NCBI GenBank assembly: GCA_015179045.1
Contig: WHUZ01000028.1
Location: forward strand, 62,001 to 126,000
Length of the DNA: 64,000 nucleotides
Source of the DNA: Kalaharituber pfeilii
Lineage: Eukaryota > Ascomycota > Pezizomycetes > Pezizales > Pezizaceae
Direction of reading: 5' to 3'
Shown: positions 11,064-22,789 of the stretch, piece by piece
How positions within the stretch are numbered: the stretch's first letter is position 1
Layout of the letters: every line of letters starts with the position of its first letter
Made by a program: the position numbers and the translations under genes
The notes under the pieces: model-generated
What the model was told of the DNA's origin: nothing
Database searches by the model: none
What the model saw: only the letters and a program-made list of their open reading frames with translations

Positions 11064-12318
11064 TGCAATGAAGTGGCGTTACCTGACTTCCTGTGTGTAG
11101 CAACTCTACGAGAGTGCTCTACGCCCTTTGAAAGGAGTAGAATACCTGAATGTGGTTGGTGTAGTATGAACTTACTAGCGCGCGACACTGATGTCGTGGC
11201 CGCTTTCACTCGAGTTTAGACAGCGCTACCACATTCTACTACGGGCGTGTCCCTGTTTGTAATCAGAATCGCCCACGCTGTTCGACGCCACCGTTGCGCT
11301 CGTCCCCGGAATTGCACTGAGCTCGGGCCCTTCTTGCTCCAGACGACTTAATTACTGTCGCATTCGGTTGCACTGGTGGGGCCACTTGCAACACTCATGT
11401 AGGCACCATGGCCTGTGCGCACGTGCCTGGTCCTGGGCCATGAGGCTCAGATACACACTGCACTCGGTCACGCACTTTCGCATGCAGCTTCCTGCTCGGC
11501 GAGCAATGACAAACTCTATTTCCGAACCAACTTCAGTTCACCCTTCGAGCAAGAAGCTGTAGCATCCGCTATGCAAAATGACTTTCCAGGCATATGTTAT
11601 CTGCCAACGCCATAATGTAAATTCATGTATAACGTATATTGCATAATTAATCTCAGCTCCTGTATTAACGTCATCGGTATTAATCTATCATCATCCCCGG
11701 TGGTGGAGAATTTTTATCTATATCCCGTGGTCTCAAACATATACCCCCTTCCCCTTTTTCCGACTCCAATCTCTCTCGCTTGCTTCCTACTTCGGCCCCC
11801 ATCAACGCCCAAAGCGCGTGCAAGCCAAACGTTAGTGTCGCCGATCACGATGATCTGCACCATCCAGGGGCAGCAGGATGAAGTTCGAGAAGGCATGGGG
11901 AGCAGGGAGACGGGGTGGGGCCGATAGTTTAGTTTGCTCCTAAGACTCTGGCGCAGAAAACTTGCACTGGAGCCAATTGCAGCACGCGATTGTTCACCTC
12001 GTATACAATATAGCTGGATTTCCCTAGAACAATTAAATTATCTCTCAGTTGTCTAGTCCCACCGAAGGCTCGGGGATAAGCCAGGGGGCGGGAAGAGAAA
12101 GGCGGTCAGAGGGGCCAAAAGGCAAAAAGTACTGTATAATTTCGTTTGTTTTTGGCGGGTTATTTATTGTCTCTGGGCAAAATTGCATGCGTCTGGAGTG
12201 GTGCAATTTCAGCTAGGGGAGGGGGGGGAGCTGGGGAATTGCAGATGAGTGCGGCGCTGCGGCTGGGATACACGGGAAGTGGTGAAGTAAACGGGAAGAT
12301 AAAATTTGATCACTGTCT
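11064..12318. other. No gene recognised
   Basis: Small frames only (under 105 codons) and no recognised domain. A G-rich stretch lies at 12216-12235. Confidence 0.35.
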
Positions 12319-12326
12319 AGATGACT

Positions 12327-12402
12327 TTACAATTTTTTTTGCTTTTAAAAAAAAAGGAAAACAATATCATTACTCGCATACCACCCGATGGGCTATGGCG
12401 AC
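12327..12402 (-). mobile_element. Ultra-short LINE family A tail insertion
   Basis: A T-rich start (degenerate poly-T with an A-run) is followed by the reverse complement of the family A 3' tail, ending GGGCTATGGCGAC. It is flanked by direct repeats AGATGACT at 12319-12326 and 12403-12410, so this is a discrete target-primed insertion about 76 bp long. Confidence 0.75.
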
Positions 12403-13286
12403 AGATGACTGTAAGTGAATAGTTGGACACATGCTTCACTGAGTAGCAGTTGGTAGAAGAGATTCAAATCGCAAAATACTAACTACATACAAATCCTGTT
12501 CAAGGATAAGATTTCATTCTATCAGTACTAGATCTTGGAAGCCGGACACACAGTCTCGAACCGCCGAGTACACTACTCCCGAGTAGTCTCAGCTAAGGAT
12601 TCGCGTAGTCTCGGCACATACGCTAGCACTGCCGTTTTCCGTAATTTCTCGATTAGGGACATGTGCTTTGCTAACCAACTCTGGGCGCAAGACCAAATCT
12701 CCTATGGCCTTGTTGAGATAGCGCTGGTGCCTCTCGACGGCTGCGAATATAAAATCCTTCATTCATGAAATCACGACTTAGAGCACATTTGCGCATTCGA
12801 ATATAGAGTCAATCCCCCACCTTGTACGTATGTACATTATAGGTAAACGCATGCGCAAGACGAGAGAGACTAGCCGGGTGCCGAACAAGAATGGGACGTA
12901 CGTAATGGTATTGTGTAGGCGCCTTGATACTATTTTTACTATGGGAATAAAGCAGAGGATGTCGGCGGGGAGAATATTGCGAAATAGATCACGAGACTGC
13001 TTCAGAATCCTCAATGAGTCAAGTAGGATAACTTGAATGAGATTTCTTGATCTTATCGGGCACCATGGCAGAAAATGAACTTAATTTGGTACAGTAGTAA
13101 CTTAAAAGTAGAATATATATATGGATGAAAAATGGAAGGCAAACTCTCTATTAGGTCCTATTACGCCAGTACACGTCCTCTGCGAATGGTGTAGGGTATA
13201 CGTTTTCTTGTCCCCAGACATGTATGTTATTCGGACTTGCTCTCATGTCTCATAACTTCAACGTCATTGCAGCTATAGCTAGTACA

Positions 13287-13352
13287 CTCGCCATAGCCCT
13301 TAGGGCGGCATGCGAGTAATGAAATAAAAAAAAAAAAAAAAAAAAAAAAAAA
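13287..13352 (+). mobile_element. Ultra-short LINE family A tail insertion
   Basis: 66 bp: the last 36 bases of the family A tail plus a poly-A. A 12-bp direct repeat ATAGCTAGTACA flanks it at 13275-13286 and 13353-13364. The hairpin is CTCGC/GCGAG with inner GCCC/GGGC. Confidence 0.9.
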
Positions 13353-14314
13353 ATAGCTAGTACAGGTAATGCAGAACTGTCGCGGCACGAAATCAGTTTC
13401 AGACACGCGTGAGTTAGACGATGACATGACAGCGGCAATGTTCCCACTGCACTTGCACCGGGGCCTGGTGAGATTGCATGCTCTGTGTGATGGGCATGCG
13501 TCCTGCCTATTCACTACACCTGGAGGCGGGTAACATGACATTCCGGACGTCAGTGTCATCATCCGCGCGGTGACCACATATGTGGATCACCATCCAACTT
13601 GAGCTTCGTCTGCCAAGCTAGAAGCCCAGATGCACAGTAAGATATATAAAATGACCGTTACAGGTATGTGGGTGTTGACTCCCACTGCGGTGCTCCATAA
13701 GTTGCTTATAGCACGTGAAGTATTTCTAGCACTACTAGGATTTCTTTTTTTGGGAGGGATGGATCCCAATTTGGGACTAGTGACGGGGAATTACGTGGAT
13801 TATTTCAACTACCGAACTCTCGGCTTTCGCTCTATGCGTGAACGTAATCCTTAAGAGGAAATGTTTGTCTACGTATCAAGCGCGACTGAATTGTTTTCGG
13901 GAAAATAAGAAAAACCTACACATGCCACGCTGATATGCCACCGCCTCGGTCCCCATTGATTGGCGAATCGTATATACTAACGGCTACCAAATACACCAGC
14001 CACACGTGCGAAGTAGCTACACCATGATATGACCCCTGCCGATCCTGACCAGATAGCGCCAGGACAAACGGATGCCCATCCCTGGTCTCGTAACGAGATC
14101 ACCGGCTGCTTCGCGTTCTAAATCTAAAACCGGGATAGTTATCGCGATACACTCTACACTGCGCAGACTACAGTGGGCTGTGTTTATCTCTTCAAACACT
14201 AGATGTTATGAAGTTAGACAAAAAATGAATTAACTATCGGTGATGACAAAGGCCAGATTTGACCCAGAATAGACTGACCTCTCGGCTCGTGCTCCAAAGG
14301 CCAACGGTATAGAT

Positions 14315-14355
14315 TTTTTTTTTTTTTTTTTTTTAATTTTATTTTTTAATATCAT
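14315..14355 (-). mobile_element. 41-bp poly-T insertion, LINE tail remnant
   Basis: Almost only poly-T, plus a short AT-rich segment ending ATATCAT, the last bases of the family A tail. A 12-bp direct repeat AACGGTATAGAT flanks it at 14303-14314 and 14356-14367. No hairpin sequence is included, so reverse transcription stopped within or just past the poly-A. Confidence 0.85.
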
Positions 14356-14717
14356 AACGGTATAGATCACTTTACTAAGTACTCGTCGAAACAGGTTCAA
14401 ATGAGACTACACCGGTTATGCGATCATTTTTCTATAAGGATCTGAAAAAACTGGTCTCGCTACGCCCACCAGTAGCTATACCTTAGGGTCGTAGCATGTA
14501 TTCAAGTTGTATGAAACCATTTTTTGTAAGGGAGCTCGTTGAGGGGGGGCGGGGGGAGTGGCGTCCCCGACCTACCTCAAGTAAGGTCCCTTCTGAAGCG
14601 GTTTCCACGGTAGGATATGGAATTTCAATTCGGCTTTCCAATATATTGTAATTTACTATTTCAGAGTTCCTAGTAGCATCCCTTTGGGCTGAAATTATTA
14701 TCGTTAGGCACTTTGAT

Positions 14718-14779
14718 AATCTCGCCATAGCCCATAGGACGGCATGCGAGTAATGATATTATAAAAAAAAAAAAAAAAA
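14718..14779 (+). mobile_element. Ultra-short LINE family A tail insertion
   Basis: 62 bp of tail plus poly-A, flanked by AGGCACTTTGAT at 14706-14717 and 14780-14791. Confidence 0.9.
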
Positions 14780-14791
14780 AGGCACTTTGAT

Positions 14792-16542
14792 GTAAGATTG
14801 TGCTTGTTTACGTATGCCGGGGGAAGTCTATTGGCAACTCAATTTGCGACTGAAGGAGACTTAAACCTGGGCCCGGAATCGTGATTGCCCCTGCGACAAG
14901 AGGACTAGATGTGCGAAGGTGACAGAAAGCAAAACGCTGCCAGTTAGGACAATTAATCAGCAAACCGGTCGAGATTTTTCGGCATAGCAGGATATGACAA
15001 GCTCAACGTCAATGCCATGGTACTTTCGCCTCCGGCTGCATCAGTCCATCTCTGGTCTTCGGTCGAGTCGGCAGTAGTGTGTTTGTCTCTATCTCAATAG
15101 AGGAGGCAGGTTGAGAGAGGAAGGCCGCTTATAGTGCATGTCGGGACAGCTTGGAGCAGAAAAAATTACAAAGCCACATATATTATGTCGTTTCTGTGCA
15201 ACGATCGAAATTGAAGTTCATAAAATTTGGATCCTCCATATGTCAGTTTGATGGCAACTTGTGATACTGTCGGGCAGAACTAGCCTCGGATGGACGCTAA
15301 CTACTGACTTCGCTTCTTTTTTACTCTTCCGTCATCATTGTATAGCTACTGCATTTTCTTTCCGGCATTGGAAAATCAAACCGAGCCTGAAGCTACGTGA
15401 GGCGATACTTAATTTTGCAGGTGAAAGGTGTCAAAGTCTAGAGCGAATTAGGTGTGTAGCTGATAAAGGTTACTTAGTTAACATAACCGAGGTGACACTC
15501 GGGTGCTGAGGCACAGTACTGGTGTTGGGCGGCGCGGCACTTTTCAAATTAAAGCTTCTCGGCACAATTGTATATCCACTGCAATATTTGCCCTTTTCTA
15601 AGTATTATGCGATTGAGCCCTACAGGTACCGCTGACCTTCGCGATAAGCAGCAGTCCAATAGTTAAGCAATGCTGCGTTGCGGCCGAGATGCGGGTGGCG
15701 CTGCTTACTATGCAGCGAAAGCAAGGATTAATACGTTTAGAAATACTTGCTCGAATGAGAAACTCTATGAGAATGTTACTTCCATAGAATGAGCAAAAGA
15801 ATTTGTGTCAAAAGCAAATCAGCAGGGTTGTAAGTAGATGCCTGGATTAGCGATTTGAGAGGTTGACCCGCTTCAAAAAGTGAGGTTCAGAAATATGCTC
15901 AAATATGCCACGAGTAACTGCCCAGATAATTGTTCAGGAAGTCGTCCATTTATTTAGGGTCAGAATTCCACACATGCGCAGAGTCGAGGTCTTGTTGTCC
16001 GGGTATGTCTACCCACAGGGTGTTGTAAACACTTTAGAGGGACGTTCTGAGAACTACTGATAAAAACCTTCATGTTCCTGGTTTCACACGTCTCACTAAC
16101 GGTCAAACTTGACCGGTTTCGTGCACTGCTGGTTATCCCTGACGGACTGAATAGGGAAATATCCCCTGTAACAACAAGCTGGATCCCTGTATAAACAGAG
16201 TCTTGCCCTGTACAATACTTAGAACTTGAAGGGCCCTTTTTTAATTGCTTTCCCGTAATTAAGGAGTTGCATCTGCCTTAATATAATGCTCATTAGAATC
16301 AAATAGCTTGTTCACCAGGTATTTTGAATGGCTGCGTAATCCATGCGAATAAAAAGAGTATGCATGGACTACTCAGCGGTTCAAATACTTTCCGAACCAG
16401 CGGTCATATCAGGGTTGCAATGCATGTTTGTTGATACGTTACTTAACTCTATAAGTACAACTAAGTAACGGGTGACATATTGTTAATTAATTTTACTAAT
16501 TTATTTATTTATTTATTTAATTCAATTCAATTCACATTTGGC
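14792..16542. other. No gene recognised
   Basis: No open frame above 85 codons, no tail motif and no inverted repeat recognised. A short TTTA-repeat run lies at about 16496-16520. Confidence 0.35.
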
Positions 16543-16555
16543 AGAATGTTGATCA

Positions 16556-16614
16556 CATCGCCATAGCCCACAGGGCGGCACGCGATTAATGATATTAATA
16601 AAAAAAAAAAAAAA
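16556..16614 (+). mobile_element. Ultra-short LINE family A tail insertion
   Basis: 59 bp: the tail variant with ATCGC/GCGAT outer stem plus poly-A. A 13-bp duplication AGAATGTTGATCA flanks it at 16543-16555 and 16615-16627. Confidence 0.9.
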
Positions 16615-17283
16615 AGAATGTTGATCATGTGCATCCATAATAAGACACGGTGGCATGTGAAAGAAACCAAGCCCAACAGCCTCTCTGAATTCGTCCCTTT
16701 CCTTCTCCTCACAAACCTATGCATTTACCCCCTGTTGGAGGAAGGACGAAGTCAATTGATTAAAGTTCAACCTACGTACAGGAGGAAGGTCGAGACCTAT
16801 TATAATTGAGATCTCGAGTACAAAGAGAATGTAGATATTTCCAAATCAGGAATGAAAAAGCAAGTCTCGTGTACGTAATGTGATGCTCACATGCTAGAAA
16901 TATCTAGAAGTATCAAGAGTAAAGAACGTAGAGACAGAAACATCCAGAATACATGACGTATGAGAAAACTAGAAAGTAGTAGAACATTACAGAATAATAT
17001 AGAAGAACAGAACGTGGTGGAAAGACTGAACGTTGCACTGTACCATTTTCAACACCCCCAACGGCATCGGTCACTGCATTTCCATGGAGCAACGGACCCT
17101 AAAAGGGATCAGTATTTGGTTGCTGAAATGATGTAATCAGTAGAAGCAGACAGCCACAGCTCTACAGCACCCTACATTGTTCTACGGATTTGTGCGGTGT
17201 GTTTCTATGTCATCATGACTAAGGTTATGAATATTTTTATGAAGTCATACCTAGTTACTCATGGTCAGTTTCTCTGGTCTATA

Positions 17284-18040
17284 CAGTCAAACCTGGCATA
17301 TTGGATAACGTCGGGACCGGAGGGTTCTATCCAATAAGACAGGTTATCCGCTTAGACAGGTTTGAGTAGAGAGGTCAAATTTGTGCTATGTACATGCAGT
17401 CAGAGTTACAGCAGGTACGTATATGAATAATAACAATACATGTGCAAAATAAGAGGTAATAGAGAGTTTGCGAGCTCAAGCTGGAGGCAAAACAGGGATC
17501 GGAAACAGGGTACCAGAGGCCCCGGTAGTACCCTGGTAATAAGGCCAGAGGTCGAAAGTTGGGTCTGGCTGGTCTTCATCCTTTAATGCCGAACTTAGTG
17601 AGTTATAGCTGTTACAACATCAGAATATGTAATTCGTGAGCTTTCCCCACTGACGAGCGCGCCAAATTCAAGCCGACACAAGTCCATTTGCTTCTCCATG
17701 ACTACGTCCTTTCTAATAGAGACGGAAATGGATACAGATTCTTAACAAGATGCCGGCTCACCCTTTGATTAGCCAGAGACTCCACCTCGGGCAGAAGATA
17801 GACAAGAGGAACAAGGCACTGTTTTAGAAAGGTCAAATAATGTACAGAAAGAAGATGAAACATCAATGGAGGAAAAGAAGGTGCCTCGGAGAGGTGCCGA
17901 ATGGAAGCTATGGAAAGACCGAGCATTGGCAAAAGAGATACAAACAAACCTGTCATATTGGATAAGGCTCGGGCCGGCAAATCTTATGCAATATAACAGG
18001 TTATCCAGTATGACAGGTTAGAGTGGAGAGATCAATTTTC
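17284..18040. repeat. Pogo-like terminal sequence in direct repeat
   Basis: At 17284 a CAGTCAAACCTGG motif after TATA starts a sub-terminal palindrome (TATTGGATAA ... TTATCC ... CAGGTTTGA). About 660 bp later, at 17947, a diverged copy appears in the same direction (CAAACCTGTCATATTGG ... ACAGGTTATCC), and the following about 100 bp also match. Such ends resemble pogo/Tigger-type Tc1/mariner elements. No transposase is visible between them and no inverted partner was found, so these are probably two truncated copies. Confidence 0.5.
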
Positions 18041-18173
18041 AATACATTATACATGCAATAATAGATACCTACATGAATAAGAGACTATACAGGAGCAAAA
18101 TAACAAGTAATAGAGGACTGTTTCAAAAGACACATCAAGCTCAGCAAAGTTATGTACTTTTCAAGCTATCGAA

Positions 18174-19748
18174 GTGCAAGTGCTGGAGTGGAGTAGGGTA
18201 GCGACATCAAACTTCACTGTGGGACTACAGATCGATTGGGAGTTAAAATATAACGAACACTTCGACAAAAGACTGCACCTAGGGAAAGCAGCATGGAGAG
18301 TGGCATCAAGACTAACAAGAATACCACCGGACAAAAGAAGACAGATCTACACCAGCATAGCCAGGAACATCGCCACCTACGGAAGCTGGGCATGGGAGGG
18401 ATACGCCAAAGGAGCACCACCGGAACGCAAGTTCAGACAACTGGAGAGCTGGCAATATACAGTAGCCAGAGAAATCATCGGAGCACCATGGGGAACCAGG
18501 AGGGACATCGTGGAAGGCATATCCAACTTAGAATCAATCGAGACCTTCGTACACGGGGAGAGAGAACGAGTCGAGGCTCGAGCACTGAGATTCCCGCACG
18601 AACCAATTCACAACCCACAGCCAGACACACAGTACACACGAGGCACCCTAACACACAGAGTCCCCTTACCCATACACGTACTCCCAATCCAACCCAGCAA
18701 CCTAAGTAAGGAAGACTGGGAAGAATACATCAGGAAGGAGGAGGACGAAGGATGGGAAAGCGTGTACACCGATGGAAGCCGCGTGGAGAACTCAACGGGG
18801 GCCGGCATATACCGCTACAGGCAGACCAGTCATACTACCTGGGAAGCCGAAGTACAGTAAACGACGGGGAGATGTTAGCCATAAGCAAAGCCCTACAACA
18901 TGAAGGGGAGATACTAATCGTTACGGACTCACAAACAGCGATCACCAGGATGCAGAAGATAGCGAGAGGCGACCCTACGGTAGACGGGACTTCCCAATTG
19001 GTCAGGGAGAACGGCCAAAGGCGACATGGACCTCGCAATTACCTGGGCCAAAGCCCACAGGGGCATCCGGGGCAACTCCGAAGCAGACATGGCAGCTAAG
19101 ATTGGCACCGCGCTACAATGCGAAGATGAGGCATCAGACAGGAAGCCAAGGCCCTCAGAGCTGAGGAGAGGAACCGACTAAACTTACCGTATCGGCCACT
19201 CCGGGATATATGCAACCGCCGGCTGGTGTCAACTCTCGCCGGCAAGAGGGTGAAGGCGTGGAGGAAGGAGAAGAGAGAAGTGGAGGGTTTTGGAGGAGGA
19301 AAGGTCATGGAGTGGAATAGGATGGCAGTATCCAATTTCACTGCCTTGCGCCTGGAGAGAGGGAGGTGTGCAGTGTGGTTGAAGAGGATAGGGGCGGCTG
19401 AGTCGGATAAGTGCAGGTGCGGGGAGGTGCAAACCGGGGAGCACCTCGCTTTCCGATGCAGAAACCAGAAGAACCGTCCAGAAGGCTTTGAGAGGTGGGG
19501 CGACATGGAAAAGAATTGGAAGAGAAAGGCGGAGGATGGAGAGGAGTATGATATTTTAGAGAATTTCTTTTCCAAGGTCAAGTTCTAGAAGGTAGGAGAA
19601 TGCGGGGTCAAGTTCTAGAAGCTAGGAGAGCGGGGGCGACGGCGCGTGGGGGCCATGTATGTAGAGAGTTAGTTTAGCCTGTCTCCGGGCTATGAGGGCT
19701 TGGCCAGGGACCCTGCCATGGCTTAGTGCTGCAAGCGGGGTGACGTGA

Positions 19749-19799
<51 letters not shown>
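18174..19799 (+). mobile_element. LINE family B, 5'-truncated (RT end, RNase H, zinc knuckle, 3' tail)
   Basis: The frame at 18180-18859 carries the end of a LINE reverse transcriptase (FDKRLHLGKAAWRVASRLTR; YGSWAWEGYAKG) and enters an RNase H domain (YTDGSRVENSTGAGI). A frameshift near 18840 moves the RNase H to another frame (TVNDGEMLAISKAL, IVTDSQTAITRM), with a second break near 19000. The C-terminal piece at 19226-19588 has a knuckle CRCG...H...C and ends KVKF. The 3' UTR and tail (GGGACCCTGCCATGGC ... GCAAGCGGGGTGACGTGA) run into poly-A at 19752-19799. Its first about 40 bp resemble the family's own C-terminal coding, hinting at a rearranged 5' junction. RNase H plus knuckle fits Tad-clade LINEs. 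Not functional. Confidence 0.85.
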
Positions 19800-19802
<3 letters not shown>

Positions 19803-19809
19803 TAATACG

Positions 19810-20193
19810 TCCAATATGCCCCATATCGACTGGTGTCAACCCTGGCAGGCATTCTGGGGAACAAAGGACTCAAAGAATGGAGATACGGCATAGGCAAGGC
19901 GGAATCCCCGGATTGCCGATGGTGCGGGAAGGCTCCCGAAAACTTCACTCACATAGCCACAGACTGTCAGCCTTGGAAAGAGAAAATAAAAAAGGGGCGG
20001 ACGGACTGAGACAGCCGAAGGGGGGGGGGGGAAGTGGCCAAGGTCTTGGTGTGGGCAGGGAAGGATTGAGAACTGCCGGGTTGATATCCCTTATTTTCCT
20101 TTATTTATCTTTCTCTCTTATATTATATCAATTGTGTCCTTAAACATCGCCATAGCCCTCCGGGCGGCACGCGATCAATGAAATAAAAAAAAG
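19810..20193 (+). mobile_element. LINE family A 3' fragment
   Basis: Codes for the end of the family A protein (STLAGILGNKGLKEWRYGIG, then knuckle CRWCGKAPENFTHIATDC), followed by 3' UTR and the hairpin tail ATCGC ... GCGAT and a short A-rich end. It is inserted in AATATGCCC-rich satellite sequence, and copies of AATATGCCC on both sides form the likely duplication. The frame is shifted by a G-run near 20020. Confidence 0.75.
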
Positions 20194-20420
20194 AAAATAT
20201 GCCCAATATGCCCAATGTGCTCAATATCTCATGTGCGTAGTCAGAGGGTGAATTCTCAACCCAGGTTGGGCATTGACCGCTTTCTCAGATGCACGCACTC
20301 AGTATGCTCGATATGCTCAATTGGCCCAATATGCCCAATATCTCCTTCGTGTACTCAGTATTCTTGATATGCTCAATTGGCCCAATATATCCAGTATGTT
20401 TATGGCAGTCAATTATCTCA
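20194..20420. repeat. Short-period satellite (CCAATATGCC / GCTCAATATG)
   Basis: Irregular tandem iterations of about 9-10 bp units such as CCCAATATG, CTCAATATG and CGATATG. The same motif family occurs in reverse orientation at 58640-58915. Non-coding. Confidence 0.6.
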
Positions 20421-20539
20421 ATCTGGCAACATTGCAGTTTGTATGAGGTGCCCTCTTAGGACATTTCTGAATTTAGACGAAGTTTACATTGTTGCAAAAA
20501 GGGGCTCTAGTTGTTAGACTTATGATCACTTATCAGGTC

Positions 20540-20952
20540 ACTTGGGCCACTCCAGCCGCTGGATGTTACGTTACACCGGTCAGCTGGAAAACTATAATGG
20601 GATGATGCAAGGTAAGGCAATGGCTGGAAGTAGACAACAAAGAATTGGACAAAGCCACCACGGGCATCAGATGGCTGCGAAGGAAGACTACCTTAGAGGA
20701 GGAAGGAAAGAAGGCAAGTTCGGTAGTAGTATACACAAAGACAAGGGTGGAAATTGGGAAGGTCAGACTTGGGGGGAAGTGGCTGAGATCGGAGGAGTAC
20801 GAGCCGAACAGAAGGAGGGGATAGGGAGGCTCGCTCTCCGGTCCACACACATGTACTTAGTGCGAATTTTCCTTTTGTATTTAAACATCGTCATAGCCCA
20901 TAGGGCGGCATACGATTAATGAAATAAAAAAAAAAAAAAAAAAAAAAAAAAC
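20540..20952 (+). mobile_element. Non-autonomous LINE: ORF1-like C-terminus joined to family A tail
   Basis: A frame reads KVRQWLEVDNKEL ... TTGIRWLRRKTTLEEEGKKASSVVVY ... VRLGGKWLRSEEYEPNRRRG-stop. It is closely similar to frames at 23420-23690, 38740-38990 and 44720-44790. The 3' UTR follows directly, with family A tail (ATCGT/ACGAT hairpin) and poly-A. No RT or RNase H lies between. The block resembles the C-terminal part of a LINE ORF1 protein (inference). Confidence 0.7.
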
Positions 20953-21090
20953 CATACTGAGCATGATGAACTATTTATCAGTACGCTTCCAGGTTGCCGG
21001 TTGATACTGCCAGAATCACCCCTCAGAGTCTGAGGCATGAGCTGAGACCTCAGTGGGTAGAAATTGTACAATATGCCCACGCGCTGAAAA

Positions 21091-21456
21091 TAGTGAGCGG
21101 CACGAGCTAGCTCGAGCCGAGCTGGAGGGTGAGCTCGAGCCAGCTCGTGAGTAAGTGAGCTCGGCTCGAGCTGGCTCGAGCTGGCGTGGCATGAGCTCGA
21201 GCCTGGATCATAATATTGATAAACTAAACTAAACTAAGCTAAATTTTCATCTTTCTCACTACTATCAGCTAAATTGTGCATTTCGAAGTTGTTGGTAGGT
21301 CAGAATGAGCTCCAAGTCTCTAATTATTACTATAGTAGGTATTTACAGTTTATGAAACCTTGCACTGGCTAAGCATTTTAGCGAGCTGTCAAGAAAAACA
21401 CAAGCATGATCTTGGCTCGTTTGAGCTCGAGCTGGCTCGGCTCGTGCCGCTCACTA
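21091..21456. mobile_element. hAT-type MITE, copy 2 (perfect 8-bp duplication)
   Basis: 366 bp with termini TAGTGAGCGGCACGAG and its inverse, flanked by perfect 8-bp repeats GCTGAAAA at 21083-21090 and 21457-21464. The left part has an expanded array of GAGCTCGAGC/AGCTGGCTCG units, which explains its larger size. Non-coding. Confidence 0.92.
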
Positions 21457-21499
21457 GCTGAAAACAACTGTGTTCTTTGATGTGAAAAATGCACCAAGT

Positions 21500-21960
21500 G
21501 TGGCAGAAGTGGATGGCCTGAGAAGTAATACAGAATTCTATCAACAGACCCCTTTCCATGCCGCAAGATGCAGCAGAATGAGCTCAATAACAGGTTTCTC
21601 TGGATGGTGAGAGATGAGCTGAATGTAATAGATATGGCAGGTCTTCCTCGATGGTGCGAGATTTGGCAGAAGGAGCCGAATTTGACTGCTATGACAGGTC
21701 CTATATGACCGTGCAAGATATGGTAGAATGAGCTCAATCTAATAGGTATGGCACATCTCCCTTGACGAAAAAAAAAAAAAATCTCCCTTGACAGCGGGCA
21801 ATGAGGCAATATGAGCTGAATTTGGTAGGTATGGGGGGACTCTCTTGACGGCGAGAGATATGGCACCATGAGCCAAATTTGACAGGCATGAGAGGTCCTA
21901 CACGGCAGTGTCACATACGGAAGAACGAGTTCAAGTTAATACATATGTCAGGTCCTACAT
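21500..21960. repeat. Degenerate 55-60-bp minisatellite
   Basis: Recurring blocks of the type GAGATATGGCAGAATGAGCT-CAAT-(TA)GGTATGGCAGGTC-CTC are diverged from each other. They match, in reverse orientation, the array at 56960-57660. Non-coding. Confidence 0.6.
21767..21780 (+). mobile_element. 14-bp poly-A insertion with 12-bp target-site duplication
   Basis: The inserted sequence is G followed by 13 A. Direct repeats ATCTCCCTTGAC flank it at 21755-21766 and 21781-21792. It is the smallest insertion in the window and looks like target-primed reverse transcription that copied only the poly-A. Confidence 0.8.
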
Positions 21961-22110
21961 CACGACATGAGATGTGACAACGAAATGTCTCTGTCCAGTC
22001 ACTTTTTCTGACTGGATGTAGGTTGGGTAAGCCACGCTAGCTATATATGTATTTAACGCGACCGCTAATCTGCTAGTATGTACAACCCCTGCTCAGACCC
22101 ATGCCCAGAT

Positions 22111-22311
22111 TTATCTACGACGCTGCCAGACCACCTGCTCCTGGGTATCTACTTCAGTATCCTCCTCAACTATCCTGCGTGAGTGCAGAACAATAACATC
22201 CTGAGTGTGATTGTCTGCACTGTCATCGCACTCCTGAATTTCTTGATATTCCGGTGTTTCAGTCACTTTCCTCCATGAACTTTCCGGTGTTTCAGTCACC
22301 TTCCTCCATGA

Positions 22312-22342
<31 letters not shown>

Positions 22343-22583
22343 CATTACTCGCGTGCCGCCCTATGGGCTATGGCGAGGTCTTTATTAAAGGAAGAAACGA
22401 ATAACAGTCACTAAATACATGTGGTACCTTCCTCCATGAACTTTCTGGTGCTTCAGCCACTTTCCGCCGTGAGTGCAGAATGATAACATCATGAGTGTGA
22501 TTTAGGGCAATATCATCACGTTCTTGAATAGGTCGACGTTTAGCTAACTCCACTTCAGCCACTTTCAGCACCAGTAGGTCCAC
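22111..22583 (-). pseudogene. Hypothetical protein fragment split by a LINE tail
   Basis: Two minus-strand frames (22583-22440 and 22297-22111) read like one repetitive protein: DDIALNHTHDVIILHSRRKV, ESSWRKV repeated, then DDSADNHTQDVIVLHSRRIVEED. The LINE-tail insertion at 22312-22425 plus one copy of its 14-bp duplication accounts for 128 bp, and subtracting 128 bp puts both parts in the same frame. The family is unknown. The frame stays open upstream of 22583 and has no convincing ATG, so this is a fragment of a larger gene or of an old element. Confidence 0.4.
22312..22425 (-). mobile_element. Short LINE family A tail insertion
   Basis: Poly-T, then the reverse complement of the tail and about 60 bp of 3' UTR. 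It is flanked by the 14-bp repeat ACCTTCCTCCATGA at 22298-22311 and 22426-22439. Confidence 0.92.
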
Positions 22584-22758
22584 GAGCAGAGTTGATGCCT
22601 TTAGTCTTAGGGTTATGTGAGGTCGGTGTACCAGATGCTGTTCGAAATTGTGTTCGGAAAGCAGCAGCGTTTCTCTTGGGGGCCTGGGTCAATAGCAATG
22701 TAGCCACAGCCTTTCAACCAAGGCATGCTATTACAGCACTAAATGCTGGTAACGAGTA

Positions 22759-22789
<31 letters not shown>

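Noticed and set aside
13328..13352. Long A/T homopolymers as assembly or cloning artefacts
   Set aside because: Most are adjacent to a conserved LINE tail and bounded by direct repeats, so they are retrotransposition poly-A tails; their exact lengths may still be inaccurate.
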